Part shown: positions 50,859 to 57,394 of the stretch, piece by piece
Numbering within the stretch: position 1 is the stretch's first letter
How the letters are laid out: each line of letters begins with the position of its first letter
Source: an uncultured Candidatus Competibacteraceae bacterium
GTDB lineage: Bacteria; Pseudomonadota; Gammaproteobacteria; Competibacterales; Competibacteraceae
Direction: 5' to 3'
DNA length: 57,394 bases
NCBI GenBank assembly: GCA_937960715.1
Contig: CALGOO010000069.1
Location: forward strand, 1 to 57,394
Made by a program: the position numbers and the translations under genes
The notes under the pieces: model-generated
The model's database searches: none
What the model saw: only the letters and a program-made list of their open reading frames with translations
Told to the model about the DNA's origin: nothing

Positions 50859-52412
50859 ATGGCGATAAGACGATGGGGTTATACCGGCGAATTGCCGCCG
50901 GCGCGATTCAACATGGCGCGGTATTGTCTGAACGCGGCGGCGCGGACCACGCCGAACAAGGTGGCGCTGATCGTGGCGTCCGATGCCCATGCCTTGGCTG
51001 ATCGAGCGGAGCGCTGGACCTACGCGCAACTGGATGACGCCGTGCGGCGGGTCGCGGCGGGGCTGCGCGGTCTGGGTTTGGAACCGGGCGCGCGGCTGAT
51101 GATCCGCATGGGCAACACCAGCGATTACGCCCTGCTGTTCTTCGGCGCCATCGCCGCCGGCTGTGTGCCGTTGCCGTCCTCGGCGCAATTGACCGAGGAG
51201 GAAGCCGATTTCCTGCTGGCCGATTCCGGCGCCCGAATCCTCGCCATGTCCGACGAACTGGCGATTGCCCCACCGCCAGGCGTGCGAGTGCTCGGCCCCA
51301 CCGATGTCGCGATGCTGCGGACCCGATGCGAGCCGCTGGATTACACCGATACCGCCGCCGATGATCCGGCCTTTCTCATTTATACCTCTGGCACCACCGG
51401 CCAGCCCAAGGGCGTGTTGCACGCCCAACGCTCGGCCTGGGGGCGGCGGCCGATGTACCAGGGTTGGTATGACATCCGCCCGGACGACGTGATCCTGCAC
51501 GCCGGGGCGTTCAACTGGACCTATACCCTGGGCGTCGGTCTGACCGATCCCTGGGCCAACGGCGCGACGGCGGTGTTGTACAACGGTCCGCGCGATGTCA
51601 CGGTCTGGCCGCCGCTGATGGAGAAGTTCGGGGCGACGCTGTTCGCGGCGGTGCCGGGTCTGTACCGGCAGATTCTAAAGTACAACGACCTGCGCGCGTT
51701 CGACCTGTCCAGCCTGCGCCACGGCCTGACCGCCGGCGAGGCGTTGAGCGTCGCGTTGCTGGAGCAGTGGCGGACCACGACCGGCAAGGAGTTGTACGAG
51801 GCGCTGGGGATGAGCGAATGCTCCACCTATGTTTCCTCGTCGCCCAGCGTGCCGGTGCGGCCCGGCAGTCCCGGCAAGCCGCAGCAGGGCCGCTGCGTGG
51901 TGGCGTTGCCGGTGGACGGTGGCGAGGAACCGTTGCCGCCGGGCGAGACCGGGCTGTTGGCGGTGCATCGCAGCGATCCGGGCTTGATGCGGGGTTACTG
52001 GAACCGGCCGGACGAGGAGGAACTGGTCTACCGGGGCGAGTGGTTCATCGGCGGCGATTTGGTGCATTTCGACGCCGACGGTTACATGACCTATCACGGT
52101 CGCAACGACGACGTGATGAACGCCATGGGCTACCGGGTGTCGCCGCTGGAGGTGGAGCATTGCCTGAGTCAGCATCCGGCGGTGGCGGAAGTGGCGGTGA
52201 CCGAGGTGGTGGTGCGCGAGGGTGTGTCGGTCATCGCGGCCTTCGTGGTCCCGCGTGATCCCGACGAACCCGACGGAATGGACGCCGCACCGCTGCTGAC
52301 CTTCGCCCGCGAGCATCTGGCCGCCTACAAATGTCCCCGCGAGATCATTTTCACCGACAGTTTGCCGCGCACCGCCAACGGCAAGGTCCGGCGCCGCGAT
52401 CTAGCGATGTGA
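50859..52412 (+). CDS. Acyl-CoA synthetase, benzoate-CoA ligase-like ANL enzyme
   Basis: A 517-residue adenylate-forming ligase. IYTSGTTGQPKGVLHAQ is the P-loop, ALGMSECSTYVSS the A5 motif, GGDLVHFDADGYMTYHGRNDDVMNAMGYRVSP the A7-A8 hinge, and LPRTANGKVRRRDL the C-terminal catalytic lysine. The N-terminus resembles the benzoate/acetyl-CoA ligase subgroup. It starts four bases after trkH, an odd pairing that implies cotranscription. The acid it activates is unknown. Confidence 0.9.
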   Translation: MAIRRWGYTGELPPARFNMARYCLNAAARTTPNKVALIVASDAHALADRAERWTYAQLDDAVRRVAAGLRGLGLEPGARLMIRMGNTSDYALLFFGAIAAGCVPLPSSAQLTEEEADFLLADSGARILAMSDELAIAPPPGVRVLGPTDVAMLRTRCEPLDYTDTAADDPAFLIYTSGTTGQPKGVLHAQRSAWGRRPMYQGWYDIRPDDVILHAGAFNWTYTLGVGLTDPWANGATAVLYNGPRDVTVWPPLMEKFGATLFAAVPGLYRQILKYNDLRAFDLSSLRHGLTAGEALSVALLEQWRTTTGKELYEALGMSECSTYVSSSPSVPVRPGSPGKPQQGRCVVALPVDGGEEPLPPGETGLLAVHRSDPGLMRGYWNRPDEEELVYRGEWFIGGDLVHFDADGYMTYHGRNDDVMNAMGYRVSPLEVEHCLSQHPAVAEVAVTEVVVREGVSVIAAFVVPRDPDEPDGMDAAPLLTFAREHLAAYKCPREIIFTDSLPRTANGKVRRRDLAM

Positions 52413-52414
52413 TG

Positions 52415-52460
52415 GTTTAAACATCAATAATCAATAATTGAAATTGAAATTTTAAAATTT
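52415..52460. promoter_or_regulatory. AT-rich symmetric operator region ahead of the XRE gene
   Basis: In a 67-base AT-rich gap lie GTTTAAAC (52415-52422), two TCAAT boxes (52424-52428, 52431-52435) facing two ATTGA boxes (52437-52441, 52443-52447), and a perfect 14-base palindrome AAATTTTAAAATTT (52447-52460). The dyads end 19 bases before the regulator's ATG, as expected of an autoregulatory site. Confidence 0.45.
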
Positions 52461-52479
52461 ATTTGTAACTATTGAGGCG

Positions 52480-52725
52480 ATGATCACAGCGGCCCAGTTG
52501 AAAGCGGCAAGAGCGTTGTTGGGCATGGACCAGCGTGCGCTGGCGGAAGCCGCCGACTTATCCCTGCCGACCATCCAGCGGATGGAAGCCAGCGAGGGGA
52601 CCATCCGGGGCAACGTCGATTCCCTGGTCAAGCTCGTCGCCGCGCTCGATGCCGCCGGAGTGGAGTTGATCGGCGAGGGCGCCGCCAGCGAAGGCGGCGG
52701 ACGCGGGGTTCGGTTGAAGCGTTGA
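52480..52725 (+). CDS. Small XRE-family helix-turn-helix regulator
   Basis: An 81-residue Cro/C1-type protein. AARALLGMDQRALAEAADLSLPTIQRMEAS covers helices 1-3 of the DNA-binding domain. VDSLVKLVAALDAAGVELI is a typical follow-on helix and strand of this subgroup. It lacks a ligand domain. It lies just upstream of the Hyf-like operon and directly after an unusual AT-rich symmetric region, so it likely controls itself and perhaps the membrane complex. Confidence 0.88.
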   Translation: MITAAQLKAARALLGMDQRALAEAADLSLPTIQRMEASEGTIRGNVDSLVKLVAALDAAGVELIGEGAASEGGGRGVRLKR

Positions 52726-52779
52726 ACCCTCCATTACCACGCGGATTACCGCGTGCCAGCGGGAGTGGATTTCGCCACC

Positions 52780-54795
52780 ATGTCGTTGCCACTGCTGTTA
52801 GGTTTACCAATGCTGCTGCTCGCGGTCGGCGCTTACGCGATCGCGGCGGCGCGGCGGCCGGATGGTGGTCGCCAGGTCTACGGAATCGCCCTATTCGTGT
52901 GTATCGTCCTGCTGGCGTTGGCGCTCGGGCATCTGCTGGCCGGACGCGCGCCGACGACATTGACGCTACCACTAGGCTTGCCCTGGCTGGGCGCGCATTT
53001 CCGCCTGGACGCGCTGGCGGCCTTTTTCCTGATCGTGGTCAATCTGGGCGGCGCGGTCGCCAGCCTGTTCGCCCTGGGCTACGGCCAGCACGAACGCGCG
53101 CCCGAGCGGGTGCTGCCGTTCTTCCCGGCATTTCTGGCCGGCATGAACCTGGTCTTGCTGGCCGATGACGCCTTCACCTTTCTGGTTGCCTGGGAATTCA
53201 TGTCGCTGAGTTCGTGGGCGCTGGTCATGGCGCATCATCAAGATCCGGCCAACGCCCGCGCCGGCTACCTGTATCTGGTCATGGCCTGTTTCGGCACGCT
53301 GGCGCTGCTGCTGGCCTTCGGCCTGCTGGCCGGCCCCGACGGCGGTTACGACTTCGCCACGATCCGAGCCGGCACGACGAGCCCCGGATTCGCGGCGCTG
53401 GTGCTGATGCTGGCGCTACTGGGCGCCGGCTCCAAGGCCGGGTTGGTGCCGTTGCACGTCTGGTTGCCGCTGGCCCATCCCGCCGCGCCCAGCCATGTTT
53501 CGGCGCTGATGAGCGGGGTGATGACCAAAGTGGCGATATACGGCTTCATCCGCATCGTGTTCGACCTGCTGGGCGAGCCGGTCGTGTGGTGGTGGGGTGG
53601 GGTGGTGCTCGCTCTGGGTGGCATCACCGCTATGCTGGGCGTGCTGTACGCGCTGATGCAGCACGACCTGAAACGGCTGCTCGCCTATCACACGGTGGAG
53701 AACATCGGCATCATCTTCATCGGATTGGGGTTGGCGCTGGCCTTTCAGGCGAATCAAATGTACGCCAGCGCCGCGCTGGCGCTGACCGCCGCGCTGTTTC
53801 ACGTCCTCAATCACTCGCTGTTCAAAAGCCTGCTGTTTCTCGGTACCGGCGCGGTGTTGACCGCCACCGGCGAGCGCGACATGGAAAAACTGGGCGGTTT
53901 GATTCATCCGATGCCGTGGACCGCGCTGGCATTCCTGATCGGCGCGGCGGCAATTTCGGCGCTGCCACCGTTGAACGGCTTCGTCTCCGAGTGGCTGACC
54001 TTCCAGGCGATCCTGATCAGCCCGGAACTGCCGCAATGGCTGCTCAAGTTCCTGGTGCCGGCGGTCGGCGCGCTGCTGGCCTTGTCCGCCGCGCTCGCCG
54101 CTGCCTGCTTCGTCAAGGCATTCGGCATCACCTTTCTGGGCCGGCCGCGTTCGCCTGCCGCCGCTACAGCGCGGGAGACGGACCGTTACTCGCTGACGGC
54201 GATGTTCGTTTTGGCTGGACTGTGCCTGCTGGCCGGGATTTTACCCGGATTGGTGGTGGACGGCCTGGCCCCGGTGGTGGGTCTGCTCAACGGCAGCGCC
54301 CGGCTGATCCCCCAGCACCACCAGCCCTGGTTGACGCTGGTGCCGGTGGTGGATGTGAAAAGCACCTACAACGGCCTGTTGGTGATGCTGTTCATGGCGT
54401 TGTCGGGATTTGGCGCCGCCTGGTTGATTCACCGACTGGCTTCTGACAAGGTCCGACACAGCCCCGCCTGGGATTGCGGGTTCCCCGAAGCCAACCCCGC
54501 CTTCCAGTACACCGCCGGCAGTTTTGCCCAGCCGATCCGCCGGGTGTTCGGCAGCATCGTGTTTCAGGCCCGCGAGCGGGTAACGATGCCGCCGCCCGGC
54601 GACTCGCGGCCGGCGCGGTTCAAGGTCGAGTTGCACGATCCGGTCTGGGAGCGTGGCTACGCTCCCATCGCCGATGCCGTGGTGGCGCTTTCGAGCCGCT
54701 TCAACTACCTGCAATATCTCACGATCCGCCGTTACCTGAGCCTGGTGTTCGGCGCGCTGGTGGTCCTGCTGTTGGGGATGGTGCTATGGCGCTGA
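52780..54795 (+). CDS. hyfB: Hydrogenase-4-type membrane subunit B (HyfB-like)
   Basis: A 671-residue proton-pumping-type subunit of the NuoL/MrpA antiporter family. FTFLVAWEFMSLSSWALV has the conserved glutamate helix, LLGAGSKAGLVPLHVWLPLAHPAAPSHVSALMSGVMTK carries the channel lysine and histidines, and LLAYHTVENIG follows. The C-terminal part with HSPAWDCGFP is specific to HyfB/HycC. ATG 52780 is preferred by family length; a GTG at 52753 is possible. It overlaps hyfC by ten bases. Confidence 0.92.
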   Translation: MSLPLLLGLPMLLLAVGAYAIAAARRPDGGRQVYGIALFVCIVLLALALGHLLAGRAPTTLTLPLGLPWLGAHFRLDALAAFFLIVVNLGGAVASLFALGYGQHERAPERVLPFFPAFLAGMNLVLLADDAFTFLVAWEFMSLSSWALVMAHHQDPANARAGYLYLVMACFGTLALLLAFGLLAGPDGGYDFATIRAGTTSPGFAALVLMLALLGAGSKAGLVPLHVWLPLAHPAAPSHVSALMSGVMTKVAIYGFIRIVFDLLGEPVVWWWGGVVLALGGITAMLGVLYALMQHDLKRLLAYHTVENIGIIFIGLGLALAFQANQMYASAALALTAALFHVLNHSLFKSLLFLGTGAVLTATGERDMEKLGGLIHPMPWTALAFLIGAAAISALPPLNGFVSEWLTFQAILISPELPQWLLKFLVPAVGALLALSAALAAACFVKAFGITFLGRPRSPAAATARETDRYSLTAMFVLAGLCLLAGILPGLVVDGLAPVVGLLNGSARLIPQHHQPWLTLVPVVDVKSTYNGLLVMLFMALSGFGAAWLIHRLASDKVRHSPAWDCGFPEANPAFQYTAGSFAQPIRRVFGSIVFQARERVTMPPPGDSRPARFKVELHDPVWERGYAPIADAVVALSSRFNYLQYLTIRRYLSLVFGALVVLLLGMVLWR

Positions 54796-55742
54796 TCGTC
54801 GGCTATCTGGTGCAGGGCTGCCAAATGCTGTTGATCCTGCTGCTGGCGCCGTTGTTGACCGGCTGGGTCCGCACGCTCAAGGCGCGGTTGCTGCGCCGGC
54901 GCGGTCCGTCGGTGCTGCAACCCTACCGCGACCTGTTCAAGCTGCTGCGCAAAGAGGTGGTCTTGGCCGACTCCGCTTCCTGGCTGTTCCGGGTGGCGCC
55001 CTATCTGATCTTCGCCGCTCTGTGGGTGGCGGCGGCGCTGGTGCCGACCTTCGCCGGTGGCTTGCTGTTCAGTTGGACGGCGGATTTGATCGCCATCGTC
55101 GCCCTGCTCGGCACCGCCCGCTTTTTTCTGGCGCTGGCCGGGCTCGACGTCGGCACCAGCTTCGGCGGCATCGGCTCCAGCCGCGAGATGATGATCGCTT
55201 CGCTGGCCGAACCGGCCATGTTGATGATGGTATTCACCCTGTCGCTGCTGGCCGGCACCACCGAGCTATCCTCGGTCGCCCGCTTCATGTTGACCGCTGA
55301 CGTTGGGCTGCGGGTCTCGCTGGCGCTGGCGCTGTTGGCTCTGGTCATGGTGGCGATCGCCGAGAACGCCCGCATCCCGGTGGACAATCCGGCCACGCAC
55401 CTGGAGTTGACCATGGTGCATGAGGCGATGGTGCTGGAATACTCCGGGCGCCATCTGGCCCTGATCGAGCTGAGCGCCTCGCTCAAGCTGCTGCTGTATT
55501 TGTCGTTGCTGGGGTGCATCTTCGCGCCCTGGGGCATGGCGACCGCCGGGGCGGGGCCGGCCGCCTATCTCGGTGGCGCGGTGATCTATGTGGCCAAACT
55601 GGCGTTCGGCGGTGTGCTGCTGGCGCTGTTCGAGACCAGTATCGCCAAGATGCGAGTGTTCCGCGTCGATCAATTTTTGGGAGCGGCGCTGATGCTGGGG
55701 TTGCTCGGCGCCCTGTTGCTGTTCGTGTCGCGGAGTCTGTGA
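54786..55742 (+). CDS. hyfC: Hydrogenase-4-type membrane subunit C (HyfC/HycD-like)
   Basis: A 318-residue NuoH-like anchor with eight or so membrane helices. RRRGPSVLQPYRDLFKLLRKE, FGGIGSSREMMIASLAEPA and IPVDNPATHLELTMVHEAMVLEYSGR are the conserved cytoplasmic loops that dock the hydrogenase or Fe-S arm. It overlaps hyfB (ten bases) and hyfE (TGATG). Confidence 0.93.
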   Translation: MALIVGYLVQGCQMLLILLLAPLLTGWVRTLKARLLRRRGPSVLQPYRDLFKLLRKEVVLADSASWLFRVAPYLIFAALWVAAALVPTFAGGLLFSWTADLIAIVALLGTARFFLALAGLDVGTSFGGIGSSREMMIASLAEPAMLMMVFTLSLLAGTTELSSVARFMLTADVGLRVSLALALLALVMVAIAENARIPVDNPATHLELTMVHEAMVLEYSGRHLALIELSASLKLLLYLSLLGCIFAPWGMATAGAGPAAYLGGAVIYVAKLAFGGVLLALFETSIAKMRVFRVDQFLGAALMLGLLGALLLFVSRSL

Positions 55743-56407
55743 TGCACGGTTTGGCCTTCGATATCGCCCATTTTCTGGCGGGCGGCATGGTGGTGGCGAG
55801 CTTTCTGTTGCTGTACCAGGATCGCCTGTCGGCGCTGATCAACGTCTTTGCCCTGCACTCACTGGTGCTGGTGTTGGCGGTCGGCTGGCAAGCCCATATC
55901 CAGAATGCCCACCATCTCTACGTCACGGCGGGGATCGCGCTGATCTTCAAGGCCATCATCATCCCGACCGCGCTGCACCGCATCGTTCGGCGGCTCGGCA
56001 TTCATCGCACCCTGGAAGTGGTGAGCGGCGTGGGTCGGGACATGTTGGCCGGTACTGGGCTGGTGGCGCTGGCGATCCTGGTGATGTTGCCGGTGACGGC
56101 CAAGGCAGACGCACTGGCGCGGGAAGACTTGGCGTTCGCCTTGGCGGTGGTGTTGCTGGGATTGTTGTTGATGGTCATCCGCCACAACGCGGTGAGCCTG
56201 GTGATCGGCTTCATGTCGCTGGAGAACGGGCTGGTGCTGGCCGCCGCCGGGGCGCGCGGCATGCCGCTGGCGGTGGAGATCAGCATCGCCTTCTCGGTCT
56301 TGATCGCGCTGATCGTGATCGGCGTTTTCCTGTTCCGTATCCGGGAACGCTTCGACAGCGTGGACATGCAGGCGATGGATACTTTTCGAGAAGGACGGCG
56401 GCGATGA
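55742..56407 (+). CDS. hyfE: Hydrogenase-4-type membrane subunit E (HyfE-like)
   Basis: A 221-residue protein with about seven membrane helices, a NuoK-like subunit with an N-terminal extension. HHLYVTAGIALIFKAIIIPTALH and VSLVIGFMSLENGLVLAA contain the conserved lysine and glutamate helices. Its start and end overlap the neighbouring genes by one and four bases. Confidence 0.92.
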   Translation: MHGLAFDIAHFLAGGMVVASFLLLYQDRLSALINVFALHSLVLVLAVGWQAHIQNAHHLYVTAGIALIFKAIIIPTALHRIVRRLGIHRTLEVVSGVGRDMLAGTGLVALAILVMLPVTAKADALAREDLAFALAVVLLGLLLMVIRHNAVSLVIGFMSLENGLVLAAAGARGMPLAVEISIAFSVLIALIVIGVFLFRIRERFDSVDMQAMDTFREGRRR

Positions 56408-57394
56408 TCGACGTGGGCTTTCTGGCGGTGACCGCGCTGCTGATCGTCCCGGTCGGCGCCGCGTTGCTGCTGGTGTTGCTGTCCGGTTACCGACTCGGCG
56501 CCCGGTTGAACGTCGGCGCGGCCCTGGCGAGCCTGTTGGCCGCCGTCACCCTGTTCGGGGCGCGGCCGGAAGCCAATCTCTACCTGCGGGTGGACGATTT
56601 CAACATCTATCTGATCGTGCTGAACAACCTGGTCAGTTTCACCACCAGCGTGTTCAGCGCCAGCTACATCGCCCACGAACTGGAAACCGGCCGGCTGACT
56701 CCGGCGTATCTGCGCTTCTATCACGCCATGTATCAGGCGCTGATCTTCGCCATGAATCTGGCGTTCCTCGCCAACAACATCGGGCTGCTGTGGGTGGCCA
56801 TCGAACTGGCGACGCTGATCACGGTGCTGATGGTCGGTCTCTATCGAACTCGCGCCGCGCTGGAGGCCGCCTGGAAGTATTTCATCCTGGGCAGCCTCGG
56901 CATTGCCCTGGCGCTGTTTGGCACCATCCTGGTGTACCTGGCGGCGCAACCGGTGATGGGGGAAGGCTTGCCGGCCATGGCCTGGGATCGGCTGCTCGAC
57001 CATGCCAAAGCCTTCGATCCGGCGCTGCTGAATCTGGCGTTCGTGTTCCTGCTGCTGGGTTACGGCACCAAGGCCGGCCTGGTGCCGCTGCACGCCTGGT
57101 TGCCCGACGCCCATGCCGAGGGGCCCACGCCGATCTCGGCGATCCTGTCCGGTTTGCTGCTGAACGTGGCGTTGTATGCGGTGCTGCGGTTCAAGATGCT
57201 GATGAGCGCCAATCCGTCCGCCCTGGCGCCGGGACCACTGATGGTCGGTTTGGGGTTGTTATCCCTGCTGTTCGCCGGGTTGATGCTCTATCGCCGGGGC
57301 GACATCAAGCGACTGTTCGCCTACTCCTCCATCGAGCATATGGGCATCATCACCTTCGCCTTCGGCATGGGCGGGCCGCTGGCCAATTTCGCCG
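56404..57394 (+). CDS. hyfF: Hydrogenase-4-type membrane subunit F (HyfF-like), 3' end outside window
   Basis: An open frame of at least 330 residues continuing past the right edge. It is a NuoN/NuoL-type proton channel subunit: LLWVAIELATLITVLMVGLY has the key glutamate, FLLLGYGTKAGLVPLHAWLPDAHAEGPTPISAILSG the lysine and proline-bearing helix, and LFAYSSIEHMGII follows. Its ATG overlaps the hyfE stop (ATGA). HyfG and HyfI, the catalytic hydrogenase subunits, would be expected downstream but cannot be seen. Confidence 0.9.
   Translation, partial: MIDVGFLAVTALLIVPVGAALLLVLLSGYRLGARLNVGAALASLLAAVTLFGARPEANLYLRVDDFNIYLIVLNNLVSFTTSVFSASYIAHELETGRLTPAYLRFYHAMYQALIFAMNLAFLANNIGLLWVAIELATLITVLMVGLYRTRAALEAAWKYFILGSLGIALALFGTILVYLAAQPVMGEGLPAMAWDRLLDHAKAFDPALLNLAFVFLLLGYGTKAGLVPLHAWLPDAHAEGPTPISAILSGLLLNVALYAVLRFKMLMSANPSALAPGPLMVGLGLLSLLFAGLMLYRRGDIKRLFAYSSIEHMGIITFAFGMGGPLANFA

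Noticed and set aside
56002..57114. 370-codon minus-strand open frame opposite hyfE and hyfF
   Set aside because: Gln/His/Arg-rich antisense of membrane-protein codons; the plus-strand HyfE and HyfF products carry all expected helices.

Overview
The window is a GC-rich chromosomal segment from a Gram-negative bacterium, most likely a gammaproteobacterium. Evidence for this is RlmJ, RecB/RecD, a lipid A aminoarabinose (Arn) gene set, FadL, type VI secretion parts and an Hyf-type membrane complex. A Competibacteraceae-like lineage would fit the mix of exosortase-A-linked enzymes, a Uma2 protein and FadBA, but this is only a guess. No rRNA, tRNA, CRISPR array or insertion sequence was recognised.

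Layout. 1-1353: the 3' end of a secreted calcium-binding protein with thrombospondin type 3 repeats. 1663-2880: argG. 2938-4659: a sulfurtransferase and RlmJ. 4742-7380: the AmmeMemoRadiSam triad (radical SAM enzyme, Memo, AMMECR1). 7380-12841: recB and recD, coupled to the AMMECR1 gene by a 1-base overlap and with no recC nearby. 12882-14339: an AT-richer membrane protein gene. 14684-15727: a stand-alone PstS-like binding protein. 15624-25379 (minus strand): a nine-gene operon for making and exporting formamido/amino-arabinose. It holds a GtrA-GT39 fusion, a YbhN-like protein, a GT9 transferase, an ArnE/F-like protein, ArnB, ArnC, a split ArnA and ArnD. 25411-31897 (minus strand): an outer-membrane protein, an AttEFG/AttH-like ABC system, and a fused TssB-TssC sheath-like protein.

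32035-37011 (plus strand) is the most unusual accessory block. It starts divergently from the TssBC fusion and runs VgrG, DUF4123 adaptor, PAAR tip, an undescribed protein made of two copies of one helical domain, a small deaminase-fold toxin candidate and an Imm1-like immunity candidate. The last two genes are visibly AT-richer than their neighbours. This looks like a type VI effector-delivery cassette.

37021-39842: the PLP decarboxylase and acyl-CoA ligase normally linked to exosortase A, followed by a glutaredoxin-like gene with a Fur-box-like site between. 40269-45631: fatty-acid use. A FadL porin sits behind a perfect PsrA-type inverted repeat and is followed by fadB-like and fadA-like genes with clear terminators. 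45708-50854: a Uma2 protein, a BPSS1780-type membrane protein, a small unknown, a PilZ protein, a PEBP-family protein and TrkH. 50859-52412: an acyl-CoA ligase. 52480-57394: a small XRE regulator with an unusual AT-rich symmetric operator region, then hyfB-hyfC-hyfE-hyfF-like membrane genes running off the end.
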